Shown piece by piece: positions 37,601 through 49,595 of a stretch of 64,000 nucleotides of DNA; the stretch's first letter is position 1; every line of letters begins with the position of its first letter. The translations under genes were made by a program, and so were the position numbers. Source of the DNA: Tetrahymena elliotti 4EA (Eukaryota; Ciliophora; Oligohymenophorea; Hymenostomatida; Tetrahymenidae); the NCBI GenBank assembly GCA_000231825.2, contig JH720315.1, positions 100,177 to 164,176 of the forward strand, written 5' to 3'. The notes beneath the pieces are model-generated. The model was given only the letters and a program-made list of their open reading frames with translations, did no database searches and had not been told where the DNA came from.

Positions 37601-40342
37601 TTATGCTATTCTGATAGATCTAAAAAGTCTTTTTCTCAACATTGCTTTTTGGAATGTACTTAAAGTGTTCTAGCTTTAAAAGTTTGATTATTTATTTATT
37701 ATTAATTAGATTGTCTTGAAATTAAATAATTTACGATAAATCTAAGTTTAGATAATAAAGTTTGGTGTACTATCTAGCAATTATGTTCCCTAATGTAGAA
37801 ACATCCTAGAATCCAATATCATTATTACTTTTTAAAAAAATTATTTAATAAGCTAAAACAATTTAATTTCTTAAAAGCTATTAAAAGTGCATGGTTTATC
37901 ATTTAAAATTTTCCATTACCTAAAGAGTAAATAATCTAAAGAAATTTACTAAAAATGAAGAGCCAAGAACATAAGTTCACTACAATTTGAGACAGAATCA
38001 GCTAAATCTAGAACACCTTGTGATTTAATTTTATTATTCCTTTATTTATTTAGTAATAGTTTATTAAGTATCTTATTTTATTTTTGAGTATTTTATTTAA
38101 AATACAAAATAATAAAAATAAACAAAAAATCTAAAATGGTTTTATGATTGATCTTCGTATTTAAAAGTCAAATATTTTTACGAAAAAACAAGCTAAAGTG
38201 TATTCAGAGAAGGACATTTTGCTAAACCTTAACCTGCCTATGCTACTCCATCACAAGTTACTAAGTTTTTTCTTTTAATAAATTTATTAATAAAATACAA
38301 TCTAAAATAAATTTTAAAAAATTGAAATCTAAAAATGAGTGGTTGAACAATAAATAAAAATAATTTGATTACTCAAAATTAATTTCCAATTTAAATAGCT
38401 TTGGTATCTTAGCTAATCCTTAAGATAAATCAGAAATACCTTAATTCGATATTTTATTTTCTCTATTTTGAAATATAAAATGTTTAAGTTATTATTAATA
38501 AGTAATTAAATTAAAAAAAAAATTAAATTCTAAAGAATGATCATTCAAGAAACATAGTGGTTATATTTTTGCATTTACTTAAACCAATGCCCAAGCCTTT
38601 TGCTCCATTAGGCCCAATTTCATTTTCTCTTTTTAATGAATAAATTATTAAAAAATATAAAAAATAGGATTTTAAGGTTTATTAACTAAAATAAATAACT
38701 CAATTTCTAGCTAAAGCTTTTAAATTTTAATACAACACCCAATTGCTTCACCTATACAAATTGCTCCTTCATCCCCAATGTTTTCGCTTTTAATATAAAT
38801 TTTTCAATTAAAAACAAAAGGTAAATAATTTGAAATAAAATTAAAAAGTTTCAATACATTTATTTAAAAATTTTAATTAATTTTTTAAAGAAGAGAAATA
38901 AGACTTATTTTATTTTACTTTCTCTTTAAGTCTAGTTTAAGTTGTACAAGATTTCGGCATTTCGCTAATCCAAGAGATAAATTTTTGGCACCATTTGAAG
39001 AAATTTTATTGCAGCTTTTAATTTTATAATAAAATAAATTTATTAAAATCATTAAAAAAATAATATTTCAAAAAATTAATTTGATAAAAATTATTTTAGT
39101 TTAATTATTTTTTGGTTTAATTTTGATTGATAAAATAAAGTTACCTTAAATCTAAATATAAATCTTCAAGAATTAAGCAATTTGCTAAAGTTTGTCCAAT
39201 TTCTAAAGCACCATTTTATCTTACTGAATTATTTCTTTTTAAAAATTAAATTTAAAATAAAATAAAAATGACAATTTAATTAAATAAAATATTTATAGGC
39301 TAGAATCTTTCTAATTTAATCTAAATTTTTAATAGTTTTTTATTTATTTTAGAAATTTTTAATTTTTTGACCTCCTTACTTGTATTTTGCTAAATACTAG
39401 GTAGGAGGTTGGAGTTGATATGGTATTTAAATTTGAAATAATATACTAATAGTAGACATATTAAATAGTATTTAAATTTTATAATAAATTATAATATTTA
39501 CCCCATGGCATATTCTCAAGTTTTAAGTCTATCAAACTATTGCAAAGCAAAATTAAGAGTCAATAACCCATTATCATTTATATCATTACAGCTTATTAGT
39601 TATTAATGAATAAAAAAATTAATATTTAGAATTGATTTCAAATAAAATATTCATTTGTTGATACAAATTGTAAATTTTCATAAATATAGTCATTAAATAT
39701 CATATAAATATGAATATTACTAGAGGCAAATTTTTAAGCATTCTATATTCTTGCATTATGCTAAATCTAAGCCAAATCTTAATAATGCATCATTACAAAT
39801 ATTGTTTTGTCTATATTATTTATTAATTAATTGTATTGATAAAATTAATTTAAAAAAAATTATGAAATAATTTTAAAATTAATAAAATTTAAAAAAAACT
39901 ATTTTACTAGAGAAGTAATGTTAAATATTTGACTTTTTAGCATCTTGCTAAAGCAATACCTAATTGCTAAGTTCCATTAATTCTCAATATTGACCTCCTT
40001 TTTAGTTAAAGTAAAGTAATAACAAGAAAAATCAAAGGAAATTAAAAATTTTTGAAAAGAGAAAAAAGAAATATTTTAGTTCTTTAAAATGAAAAAAAAT
40101 ATATTTTAAATTTTTTAAAACAAGAGAAGCAATATTTTAATTCTTTAAATTTTCTAATTAATTTGATATGATTATTAATTTATCTAGCTTTACATTAAAA
40201 CAAGTTCAAGATTAGCGTGAGATGGTGGTAATGAAGAGCCAAAAAACTTTTTTTTTGCAAAAAAAGTTAAATTAAATGACTTGTAAGTAAAATTTAAAAT
40301 TACATCTTGTAGATTTTTAAAAACTGTTGTATTTTCAGCCAT
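34616..40342 (-). CDS. Long leucine-rich-repeat protein, one LRR per exon, possibly decaying
   Basis: Minus strand. Exon 1 at 40304-40342 is 39 nt (MAENTTVFKNLQD); exon 2 at 40194-40246; then about 20 exons of roughly 80-90 nt, each with one RNI-type LRR. Recognised repeats lie near 39960 (INGTQQLGIALARC), 39760 (CNDALLRFGLDLAQC), 39200 (NGALEIGQTLANC), 38970 (NGAKNLSLGLAKC), 38740, 38600 (NEIGPNGAKGLGIGLSKC), 38430, 38220, 37990, 37780, 36570, 36340, 36160, 35960, 35730, 35550, 35330, 35030 and 34790. The exon near 39500-39590 has an in-frame TGA, and 36.6-37.7 kb shows no recognisable repeat. It may be a pseudogene or have more splicing than I can see. LRR proteins of this kind are a large, expanded ciliate family of unknown function. 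Confidence 0.65.
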
Positions 40343-40818
40343 TATTTATAATCTTTCTTTTATTTAGTTTTTAGATTTTGATTTTTTTGATATTTATTTG
40401 TTTGTTAATTAATAAATTTTCTTTTTATTAATTTAATAAAGTCATTTATTTTAATATTTTTTTTGAAAATCCACCTTTTCTTATCTAAATTCTACTTTTA
40501 TTGATTAGCAAATATATTTTCAAAATAAATTTTAAATTTATTTACTGTATTTGGTAAGGCTCTAGTAAATTTTTCAGCAAAAAAAAATAAATATTTCTCA
40601 ATTTATTTCAGCTCATAAAAAATTTATTTTAATTTAACAAAAAATTCTGGCCTTTAAATTTTTTGTTATTTTAGTACTGCTCAAAATTATTTAATTTTAA
40701 TAAAAATGTAAAATAATATTAAATGATTTGAAAAAAAAATTGTATTAATAATACTGTATTAACTTCAAACTCGTACCTAGTATATCTTGAAATACAAGAA
40801 AGGAGGTCAAAAAATTAA
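39359..40818. mobile_element. TTAA-ended element with ~68-bp terminal inverted repeats
   Basis: The sequence from 39359 (TTAATTTTTTGACCTCCTT...) is matched in inverted orientation by the sequence ending at 40818, with about 80% identity over about 68 bases. Both outer ends are TTAA, the target and end motif of piggyBac-type elements. The 1.46-kb interior encodes no transposase that I can see. Instead it contains the first exons of the minus-strand LRR gene (40342 down to about 39500). Confidence 0.65.
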
Positions 40819-41441
40819 GGTTTTGTCTGAAACATTCTTAAATTAAGCTAAATTTTAATAGCCGTTTTTTTTATCATTACTTAAAAACAAATTGAATAAA
40901 AGTCTAAATCGAAAACTAAAACTAATAATATGACCTCTCTAGCATCTTATAACTTCTTACTTTAAAATATAGTGATAAACATATTACTACATTGTATAAT
41001 TATTGATTTTAAATAAATACCTCACTTCTCTTTTTTCTTTTTTATTTTTATATAAAAATATCAAAACCTCCCTTTCTTTATGTAAGAAAAGAGTACCAGA
41101 GAGAAAGGGAATAGGTATTAATAGAATAGACCTTTTAACATTTATGAAGTATTTTTGATGATTTGTCTATTTTAAAAACATAAAATAGAGGAAGTAGTTT
41201 AATTGGAATATGTTGGTAAAAGTTTAGTTCGATATAATTAACTCATTGATTTTCTAATTAATAAAGGTAGATATGTGGTTTGTGAATATAAATAATATAA
41301 ATAACTTAAACTAAATCAACAAAATAATCTTGATTGTATTTGAGGATAAAAAGTTAGATTGAAACTTTGATAGATAGAGATATAGATAAAAGTTAATATT
41401 TAAATTGATCATTTCTTTAAGAAGCTGATTATTATTAGATT
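40343..41441. other. Intergenic, includes right arm of the TTAA element
   Basis: No coding exon recognised. A short imperfect inverted repeat (ACCTCCCTTTCT against AGAGAAAGGGAATAGGT) lies at about 41066-41118. Confidence 0.5.
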
Positions 41442-42825
41442 ATGGGAGATTTTTTTAAATAGACTTATGTTAAGCACTTTATTTGGACTCAGATATAGGC
41501 TTTAATAGCATTTGTATTTTTTACTTACTTGCTTATTTTAGGCACTGATGCAGCTTGGCAAATATACCATTGGATACTTGTATTATTTCTCTACATATCT
41601 TTTCAGTTTTTTTTAGTTTGGTAGCCTGAAACAGACTAAACTGAATGCTTTAATGTCTGCAATATTGTCATTTTGATATTTTGCTTGCCAGTATTTTTAT
41701 ATTATTATTTTGCTATCCTAATGCCTGCTGGTTAGACGACTGATTTATCATTTTAGCAGGTGGAAAAGTGTGTTGTTTCAGGAATTTCCAAAACAAGTTT
41801 AGATGGAAATGAAGCTTATTCTCTCACATATGTTAATTTTATGTAAAATGGAAATTCCTACCTTGGTTCAGGATGTCTAACAAATGAATACTAAGCATAT
41901 TCTCTAAACCCTATTCCTCCTTATAAAATTATGCAATTTAATGATACATTTGAGTAATTTCATTCATTCAATTTTAAATTCTTTATTTCTACTTATATAA
42001 TAATCAAGATGTGGTCCAGGAATTATAGATTATCCTAAAGGAAATCCCTATAATAACACAAATATAACTGACGTTTCTCATAGAGAGAGAATTTTAAGAG
42101 CAGGAGGAAGTGGTGGCCATAGTAGTGGTGGGCATAGTAGCAGTAGTAGTAGTCACTCTCACTCTTCATCTTCATCAAGAGAAAAATATATAACTCCAAG
42201 ACCCTCTGATAGAGTATATTCTTATGACAGTTATTATGGTAGCAGATACCATCCCTATCCTTACTATGGTATTTTTATTTTATTAGATCTAAAAAAAATT
42301 TTTATTTACAAATAAACATTGAATATTAAGAGTATTTTGAATTAAAGCATTTTTGAACTTAAAAATAAATTTAATTATGTATTAGGTATTCATTCAACAT
42401 GTTAACAGTAGTACACATTCAGTTAGATAAAAATACCAACATGGTTGTGCTCTAATGAATAAAATAATTTTAAGGATTTGATAACACCTAAAACTTGCTG
42501 GGTTCATTTTTATAATTAGGAAACAGGATTGGCTGTATAGAATTCAAAAAACAGATTAAATTAGAGAGAATTAAAAGAATTAGCTTTTGTAACTTTTGAA
42601 TACCCAATTTATTACCCAAAAAGAAGTTTTAACATTATGATATTATTTACTTATTATCCTTTGATATTAGCTTTGAACAGTATATTTTAATATACAGCAA
42701 ATACTATTGTCTTGAAGTTGTATAATGAAGACAACTAAGCATAAACAGATAAATTAAATTATTAAACAGAATCTGAAAATCAGCAAAATGTAGGTGTTGA
42801 AATGCCTTTAATGAATTAACAATGA
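41442..42825 (+). CDS. Membrane protein with four predicted TM segments, 403 aa, family unknown
   Basis: Three exons (41442-41953, 42009-42268, 42386-42825) sum to 1,212 nt in frame. N-terminal half: two hydrophobic pairs, around ALIAFVFFTYLLIL, ILVLFLYISFQFFLVW and IVILIFCLPVFLYYYFAIL. A large loop follows with a His/Ser/Gly-rich patch (GGSGGHSSGGHSSS) after IIDYPKGNPYNN. Near the C-terminus a further hydrophobic stretch is seen (MILFTYYPLILALNSIF), then a Gln/Asn-rich tail. Several Cys lie in the loop (SGCLTNEY, STCQQQ, TWLC, KTCW). I do not recognise the family. Confidence 0.75.
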
Positions 42826-43384
42826 TTATTTATTAAATGCATCTTTATTTATTAAGTATATGTTATGTTATAAGAAAAAAATACAAAATATATTAATTAA
42901 TTCTTATTCGCAAGAAATTAAGAATTAAACTTATTTTTTATGGATAAAAATATATTAATGTTGTGTATTTAATCTTTGTTAAAATATTTATAAGTTTGTG
43001 TTTAGACAACTCAAATATGATTTTCAATTTAAAAATAATTTTGTAGTTGGTAATTTTTACAAGGTATTTAGTCAGTTATAGTTTATAGTCAATATTTAAA
43101 AGATATTTGTTGAGTGAGTATATGTGAAAATGATAATTAATTAAATGAATCTTTTTTTAATATTCTATTTGCTTACTTGGTTGCTGCTTTATGTATTTAG
43201 GTTTTATTATTTCTAACACATTTTTGGAGAAGGATTCAAAATATTAATTGAATAATTTAATAAGCAAAAATATTAGAGAAAAAAGTGAGTAGAAATGGAT
43301 TAAAAAAGTTAAAATTAATAAAAATTGAGATAAATCAAATAGAAGATTATTGAGCATATTTAAAATAGGCAAAAGATTAAGGAA
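42826..43384. other. AT-rich intergenic stretch
   Basis: Between the membrane protein stop and the kinase start; no exon or RNA gene recognised. Confidence 0.5.
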
Positions 43385-46300
43385 ATGTATGCGAGCAAGA
43401 ATATTTAAATGCTAGATAAGCAATAACTATTAGGTAAAAGCATTTTTATATTAGGTGATTGTTTTATTTTGTTGAGTAATCTTATTAATAGCTTTGAAAT
43501 CACTTTATCCTAAAATATATAATCAAGCAATTGGACAATAAAAATATGAATTACATTTAGAGTTTTTTATTAAAATTAAATATTAAGTTTAAGACATTCC
43601 AGATCAATAATTGAATTCAACTTAAAGCAATTTATATGAAAGTATGGTTGAGGAATTATCTCAAAAAGGATATAATGAGTTCAAGTTCTTAGGATAAGGA
43701 GCACAAGGATTAGTAGTTTTAGCAAAGAATAGCTTTAATAATAAGAGATATGCTATCAAGGGTGTTCATGTTCGTAACAAAAAAGGAATTGTTGATTAAG
43801 TTGCATCGAATTAAGTTGAAAAAGAAATTAAATTACTAAATACATGTAAAGGGTGTCCATATGTAGTTAACTTTTTAGACAGAATTGAAGGAACAGAGTT
43901 TACTTACTTAGTTCTTACAGAATGCTTAGGTAAAATGTTAACTAACACTTAATAAATACATTTCTCTATTACAAGCTAGCTAGCTAGCTAATTTTAAGAA
44001 ATTAAAAATAGGAACTCTTAATGAAATTATTTTAAGAAGCTAAAACAAAAAATTAAATGAGTTATCTGCAATAAAATATGCAAAGGATATTGCTGAAGGT
44101 CTTTACTATATACATGAAAAAGAATGTTTAGTGAAAGATTTGAAGATGGATAATATTCTAATAGATTACAATGGAAATGCTATTGTTTGTAAAAATATTA
44201 TTAAATCAAATTCTATTTTTAGAAATTTATGAAAAAATCAAAAAGCTGATTTTGGGTATGCAAACAATCTGACATAATATTCAGGATACTCTTTAGATGT
44301 TTACGTATTATCAACATTGATGAATGCATATAAAAATATTTATAAATTTAATGAAAAAAATAGAAAGGAAATATGTTGTGCTAAGCACCAGAATGCTATG
44401 ATCCAAATTAGTTTAATTATTCGACAGAATATTAAAACATAAATGTTAATGTGTAGACATTACCTAGTTCTAGAGTATTTTTATTCTTTATTTTTATCTA
44501 TTTTAATTCATAAATTATTTTCTAGAGTGAAGCATGTTCATTTGGTATATACAACTTAAATTTATGTAGACATGGATTAACATTTATTTATATTGATAGG
44601 ATATCTAATTTATACAATGATTTTTGGGTTTAACCCAAATTTGATATTCAACAAGCATAGAACTTTAGAGTATAGTCCTGATTTCTAAGATTTTGTTTAC
44701 TATAAGTAACTGAAATACATTATTGAAGGCTTAACTAAGTTCATCCCAAGAGATAGGTTAAAGATAAAGGAAGTTTTAATTTTATTAAAAGGAATTATTT
44801 GTTTTGAATTTTCTTTAGATAGTAAGTAGATTGAAGTCATTGATGATGAAGAGGCCCAGTAATTTATTAGATAGTTCAAAAAAGAAGTTGAGTTTGTCCA
44901 AGGCATTGAGAACTCATTCTACCCAATAGTGTAAATCATTAAATACCAATTAAGCTAAAAAAATACTTAAAATGATATAAAGTTAAAATGAAGAGGATTT
45001 TATATCATAACTCAATCAAGAAATAGAAGAGAACAAATAAAACAATGTAGATACTTTAATCATTTCATAGATTTATTATTTTTAATTAAGGATATTTAGA
45101 ACCTAATTATCTTAAAGTTGCAATAAGAAAAAAAGGGATTAGATGAAACAATAAATGATTTAATAACCTAATAAGAATAATTATTAAATTCATAACAGCA
45201 AGGAGTTAGTTAGTAATAGAAGGTAATAAATCTAGTTTAATAAGATAATTTAAATCTTTTCAAATTAAGGGAAAAAAAGATGATAAAAATTCATTGGCTT
45301 AAAATGTTGAAGGCAATCAAAGCGTAATTAAGGGAACATAGTAATTGAATTAATTATTTTAGATAAGCAAATAACTATATACTTTAATAAAAAGACCGTA
45401 ACTAATCTTTATTTAATTTAAAATGAAAGATTTAAATATTATGTAAAAAATTAGGGGGTAAAATCTAATTTTTTTTAATTTTTAATAATTAATTTAATTT
45501 ATATTTAAAAAAAAAGATAGTAAAATTATTATCATAAATAAGTCTTTTTGCTTATCTAAATAAATATCTTTTAATTAAGCATGTAAATGAATTATAAATC
45601 TATGATGATTTTTTAAGCTTGATAGAATTTAATTACCTAATTAAAATAAAAAAAGAACGTAAAATTTAGATTAATTTTAATTCTCTTACTTGAATGATCT
45701 TTTTGCAAATTAGTGAGTAATTAATATAAATTTAATTTATCTTAACAAATTAATTTATTTTTTTATTTAAAAAGATAGTAAATATTAGTTTGATCAAATC
45801 TGAAGAGTTATAAGCCTGTAATTAGCATGATTGAAGACAAATCAATTAACAACTATTTTTAATTTTCAAAAAAGATAGTAAGACATAACCACAAATTGAA
45901 AGATAAACTTATTTGATCTATTAAATAGCTAGTAAAAATTTTGGTGGGAATATTATCTTATTATTTTTCAACTTTAATTAGGATGTAAATATTTACTTCT
46001 ATTCAAGATTGAAAATAAGAGGTTACTTTTATGAATATAGCTAGTAAACAATTTAACAGAATTATTAAAGAAGATTAATTTATTGAATTATTATCTGAAG
46101 CAAGTAATATCTTTGTTAAGAAAAATTTAAATCATTAATGTCAAATAAATTAAAGCACGTATCATTATAGATAGTCATAACAATTGAATTCTTACTGATA
46201 GATTTTAAACTAACAAAAATTAGAAGGTAATTTTAGATTCATTTTCTTATAAATTTTATTAAGGTATTATATCTTAAATATAGAAAGTAAAATTTCATCT

Positions 46301-49300
46301 TACCTAAGCAAAGAAAGTCTTAATTTAAATTTCCAAAAAAGGAGGTAACTTTTTGAATTGCTTGTTTAAATAGTCTCAATAACTAAAAAATTATTTATTT
46401 GCTAAATAATAAATAAATAGACAGTAATGAATTTTTCCAGCTAAAGCTTATAAAAAGATGATTTACTCTTATTTAAAAAGAATGTAAGTTATCTAAGATC
46501 TAAAAAATTATCAACCTATAAAATATATTAATAGAGGGTACCTATTTAAAATTATTAAAAAATATATTTCATTTTAAACATTTAACAAAAATAATTTTGA
46601 ATTTTTATGATGCTAACTTAAATAATCGTTCCCCTATATAATTAGATAGTAAATTGATGAAGAAAGATATTTTTAAAGCTTAAATATATTTTTACATTAC
46701 TAGCATGTAAAAATAATTTTTATTGGTAAAATCTAATAGTTTTAAACATGAAAATAGAATGTAATTAATTAATTTTATTTTTTTTAATTTAAAACTATTA
46801 ATCAAAATTAAAAAATAGGGAGTAATTTTTTAGTAAAAATAAATTTTAAACGAAATAAACCAAAAACAAAAAGAAAGTAAGTAGTTTTGAAGATTTTAAA
46901 GCAAGTTAAAATAAAATCTTAACTGTGATTAACAGGGATATAACGTAAATGTTTTAGAAATAGTTAAAAAAGTAATAAATGTTTTGTTTATAATAGGAGA
47001 GAGTAACATTATTATCCAAAATATAAGAAACTTACTAAAATAATATATGATATACAGTTTGTAAGAAACACCTCATTTCTTCTTTATTTCAATATAAAAT
47101 ATAATTTTAGAAAGTAAATATTTACTTTTGAATTAAAATAAAGATATTAAAATAAAATAATTACTTAAAATAGGAAGTAAGTTTTTCTTTGAAGAGAGTT
47201 TGGATTATGTTTCTAATCAATTTTGATGGAATTTAACAGCATGTAAATTTTTAATCAGATTTTACCAAAAATAAAAATAAATTATTGTTAATTATTAAAA
47301 AAAGGAGGTAAATTAAATAATCATTCAAATTTGCACTTCTTAAAAAACAAATATATAATTTAAATGCCAAAAGAATGTAATTTTCTTAGATATTAAAAAA
47401 AAATCTCTAGTGTTAATCTTACTAAAAAGAATGTAATTTTATCACTTTTAATTTTCATCTTGAAAGAAATTCTTTTTATCAATAAGTGAGTAATTTTTTT
47501 GATCCTTCTTAGTTTGGAAGATTTTGACATTTTTGATTTACTTTTTACAGCTGCATGTAACATTTTTCTTTTATTATGTAGAATTTTTATTAAGCCTTTA
47601 TTAAAATAGGTAAATACTTTTAAAAATAAGTTGACTGATATCAAAAAGAGATATTTTTAAAAGGAAGTAATTATAGTTTTACATGGCGAAAAGATCTAAT
47701 CAAAAATTCTTTTTAAAATAGCCAGTACTTTTTTTCTTATAAAATTGGTATTTTAAAATTTTTTTACAGCTAGCAGTAACAATTTTCAGAATAAGAAGTA
47801 TCATAAATATTAAGATGTCTTCATTATAAATTAGCATGTGAGCATTTAAACTACTATTAACAAATATATAATTAAAATTAATTTTTTTAAATAAAGAGGG
47901 TACATTTTTGAAATAGTTTTAGAGAATTTCTGAATCTTATTTATAAAAAAAAGAACGTAATAATTAGATAATATAGCATAGTAGAAATTTAAACTAAATA
48001 AAATAAAATTTTGCATAGGGTGTAATCTTTTAAATTCCATATTTATTTTTTAATTTTATTTTTAAAATAGGTCGTAATGCATTTAATTACTTTTGATAAA
48101 AAATTATTAATAAAAAACGAATCTGTTTGATAAAATTGAATCATTCCTTATTTTAATATGTCAAATTTAACTAAATACTTATAGGCTGTAAATATTAAAG
48201 GCATTTTTAACAACAATCAGTTAACCTTTTAAATGTTTTAATAAAGGAAGTAAGCAATTAAAAAGCAGATTTAATTTGAAAATAAACTATGAATTTACAA
48301 TTTAATAGTTTGTAAGAAATAATTAGAATTTATGGGTAGAAATTGATAAATCTATATTATCATTTATGAATAGCGGATAGTAAAATTAAAAAAATGCTTT
48401 TTTTTAAATAAGACTATTTTGTTAATTTTAATAGGGAGTAACAAATAAATTTTAAGACATTCATTAAAAATGAAATAAATTAATCACTAGATTGTAATTT
48501 CTTTACTGAGTTTTGATGAAAAAATAGAATCTAATTCTTCTTTATTATCAATTAGGGTGTAATTTTTTAATCTTTTTTCAAACAAACTTAGTTAATATAA
48601 AAATAAAAATTAGGGAGTAAACACAGATCAATTAATTGAGAAGAATATTTATTGACTTTTATCAACAAAAAGTTGGAGGTAGATTTTTTAAGATTCAAAA
48701 TATGCTTTATTTTATTTATTTTCAATAATAAAAGCTCGTAAAACAATTTAAAATTTAAACCCAAATACTTCATTCATTTATTTACATACAGAGAGTAAAT
48801 AATTTAATTAATCTTCAAAAATTGGTGATTAAATCTTGTAAATTAAAATAGCAAAACGTAATTGCTTTAAGCTTAAAAATCATTTGAAAAATGACATGAT
48901 TTTGTGAATAAAAAAGATGGAAGTAAAATATTTGAATTTCTTTTAAAAAAATTTAAAATAATTTATTTTTAATAGGGAGTAAATAACAAACATATTATTT
49001 AATTACTAACTAATTAATCATATAAAAATGCGATTTACCTATCCTAAAATAGACCGTAACACACACATTGCTGCTAGCCATAATATAAATATTAATATTG
49101 TTAATATTTTAAAAAAAGAAAGTAAAATATTAGTCTAATTTTAAAAATTAATTTAATTCAATATAATTAACTTAAATAGTTGGTATTCTGTTTAAAGATC
49201 TAAAGATTATTATAAAAATTATTATATTACAAAAGCGAGTAAAATATTTATTTAAAAAAACATGATAACTAACATAAGATAAAATTTAATATAGATAGTA

Positions 49301-49595
49301 ATATTCATTTTAGAGAAAAAAGTCTGAAGAATTTTATAAACAAATCTTAATAATCAATATATTTAGCGAGTAAAATATAAATTATGTTTAAAAATAACTG
49401 ATAATTTTTTATGAAAAAGACTGTAAAATTGATTGAAAAAATTTGATAAATCTCCATAAAAAATCTAAAAAAGATTGTAAAAAGACTTCTTTATCCAGAT
49501 AAAAATGATATGAACTTACTTTATTTTAATATTAAGTTGGTAAGATTTTTGAAATGTATTTTCTAACTAATTAAAAAAAATAATTTAATAAAAGA
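43385..49595 (+). CDS. Protein kinase with coiled coil and micro-exon-encoded C-terminus, ~559 aa
   Basis: Ordinary exons: 43385-43433, 43492-43929, 44012-44188, 44246-44298 (or -44304), 44364-44474, 44526-44544, 44600-44772, 44819-45046, 45091-45222, 45270-45340; then about 67 micro-exons to 49539 and the last base of the stop at 49595. The sum is 1,680 nt (560 codons). Kinase motifs: GQGAQGLVVLA glycine loop (~83), AIK lysine (~105), VKDLKMDNIL catalytic loop (~203; His-Arg of HRD replaced by Val-Lys, but Asp, Lys and Asn kept), SDFGYAN (~223), APECYDP (~247), SFGYLIYTMIFG, and PRDRLKIKEIVSRLKSL closing the C-lobe. Residues ~370-470 are Q/E/K-rich and probably coiled coil. The last ~76 residues (from PGYITEYLYQIYN) come from micro-exons and match no domain that I know. 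A local frame would stop at TGA 44989-44991 if the 44773-44818 intron were retained. Confidence 0.75.
45341..49594 (+). other. Array of ~67 codon-sized micro-exons in ~55-nt introns
   Basis: The pattern AG-NNN-GTA recurs about every 60 bp. Micro-exon starts: 45395, 45455, 45517, 45580, 45656, 45714, 45775, 45815, 45875, 45929, 45982, 46041, 46101, 46156, 46224, 46284, 46342, 46421, 46481, 46535, 46646, 46704, 46758, 46819, 46874, 46936 (9 nt), 46997 (6), 47058, 47111, 47174, 47240, 47305, 47374, 47430, 47487, 47551 (6), 47664, 47722, 47770 (6), 47835, 47897, 47954, 48019, 48071, 48185, 48247, 48309, 48374 (6), 48435, 48491, 48556, 48614, 48673 (6), 48735, 48792, 48852 (6), 48917 (6), 48976, 49053, 49119, 49180, 49236, 49295, 49367, 49420, 49474, 49537; the rest are 3 nt. 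Introns begin GTA (one GTG at 47838), are mostly 45-76 nt and are all phase 2. Three are about twice as long (107-111 nt). Confidence 0.75.

Noticed and set aside
43970..43992. TAGC tandem repeat as a regulatory element
   Set aside because: Short microsatellite inside a kinase intron; nothing else supports a function.
45341..49595. CRISPR-like or satellite array
   Set aside because: The spacing is regular, but the only shared element is AG-NNN-GTA; there is no conserved repeat of useful length, and the middle bases change to make an open reading frame.
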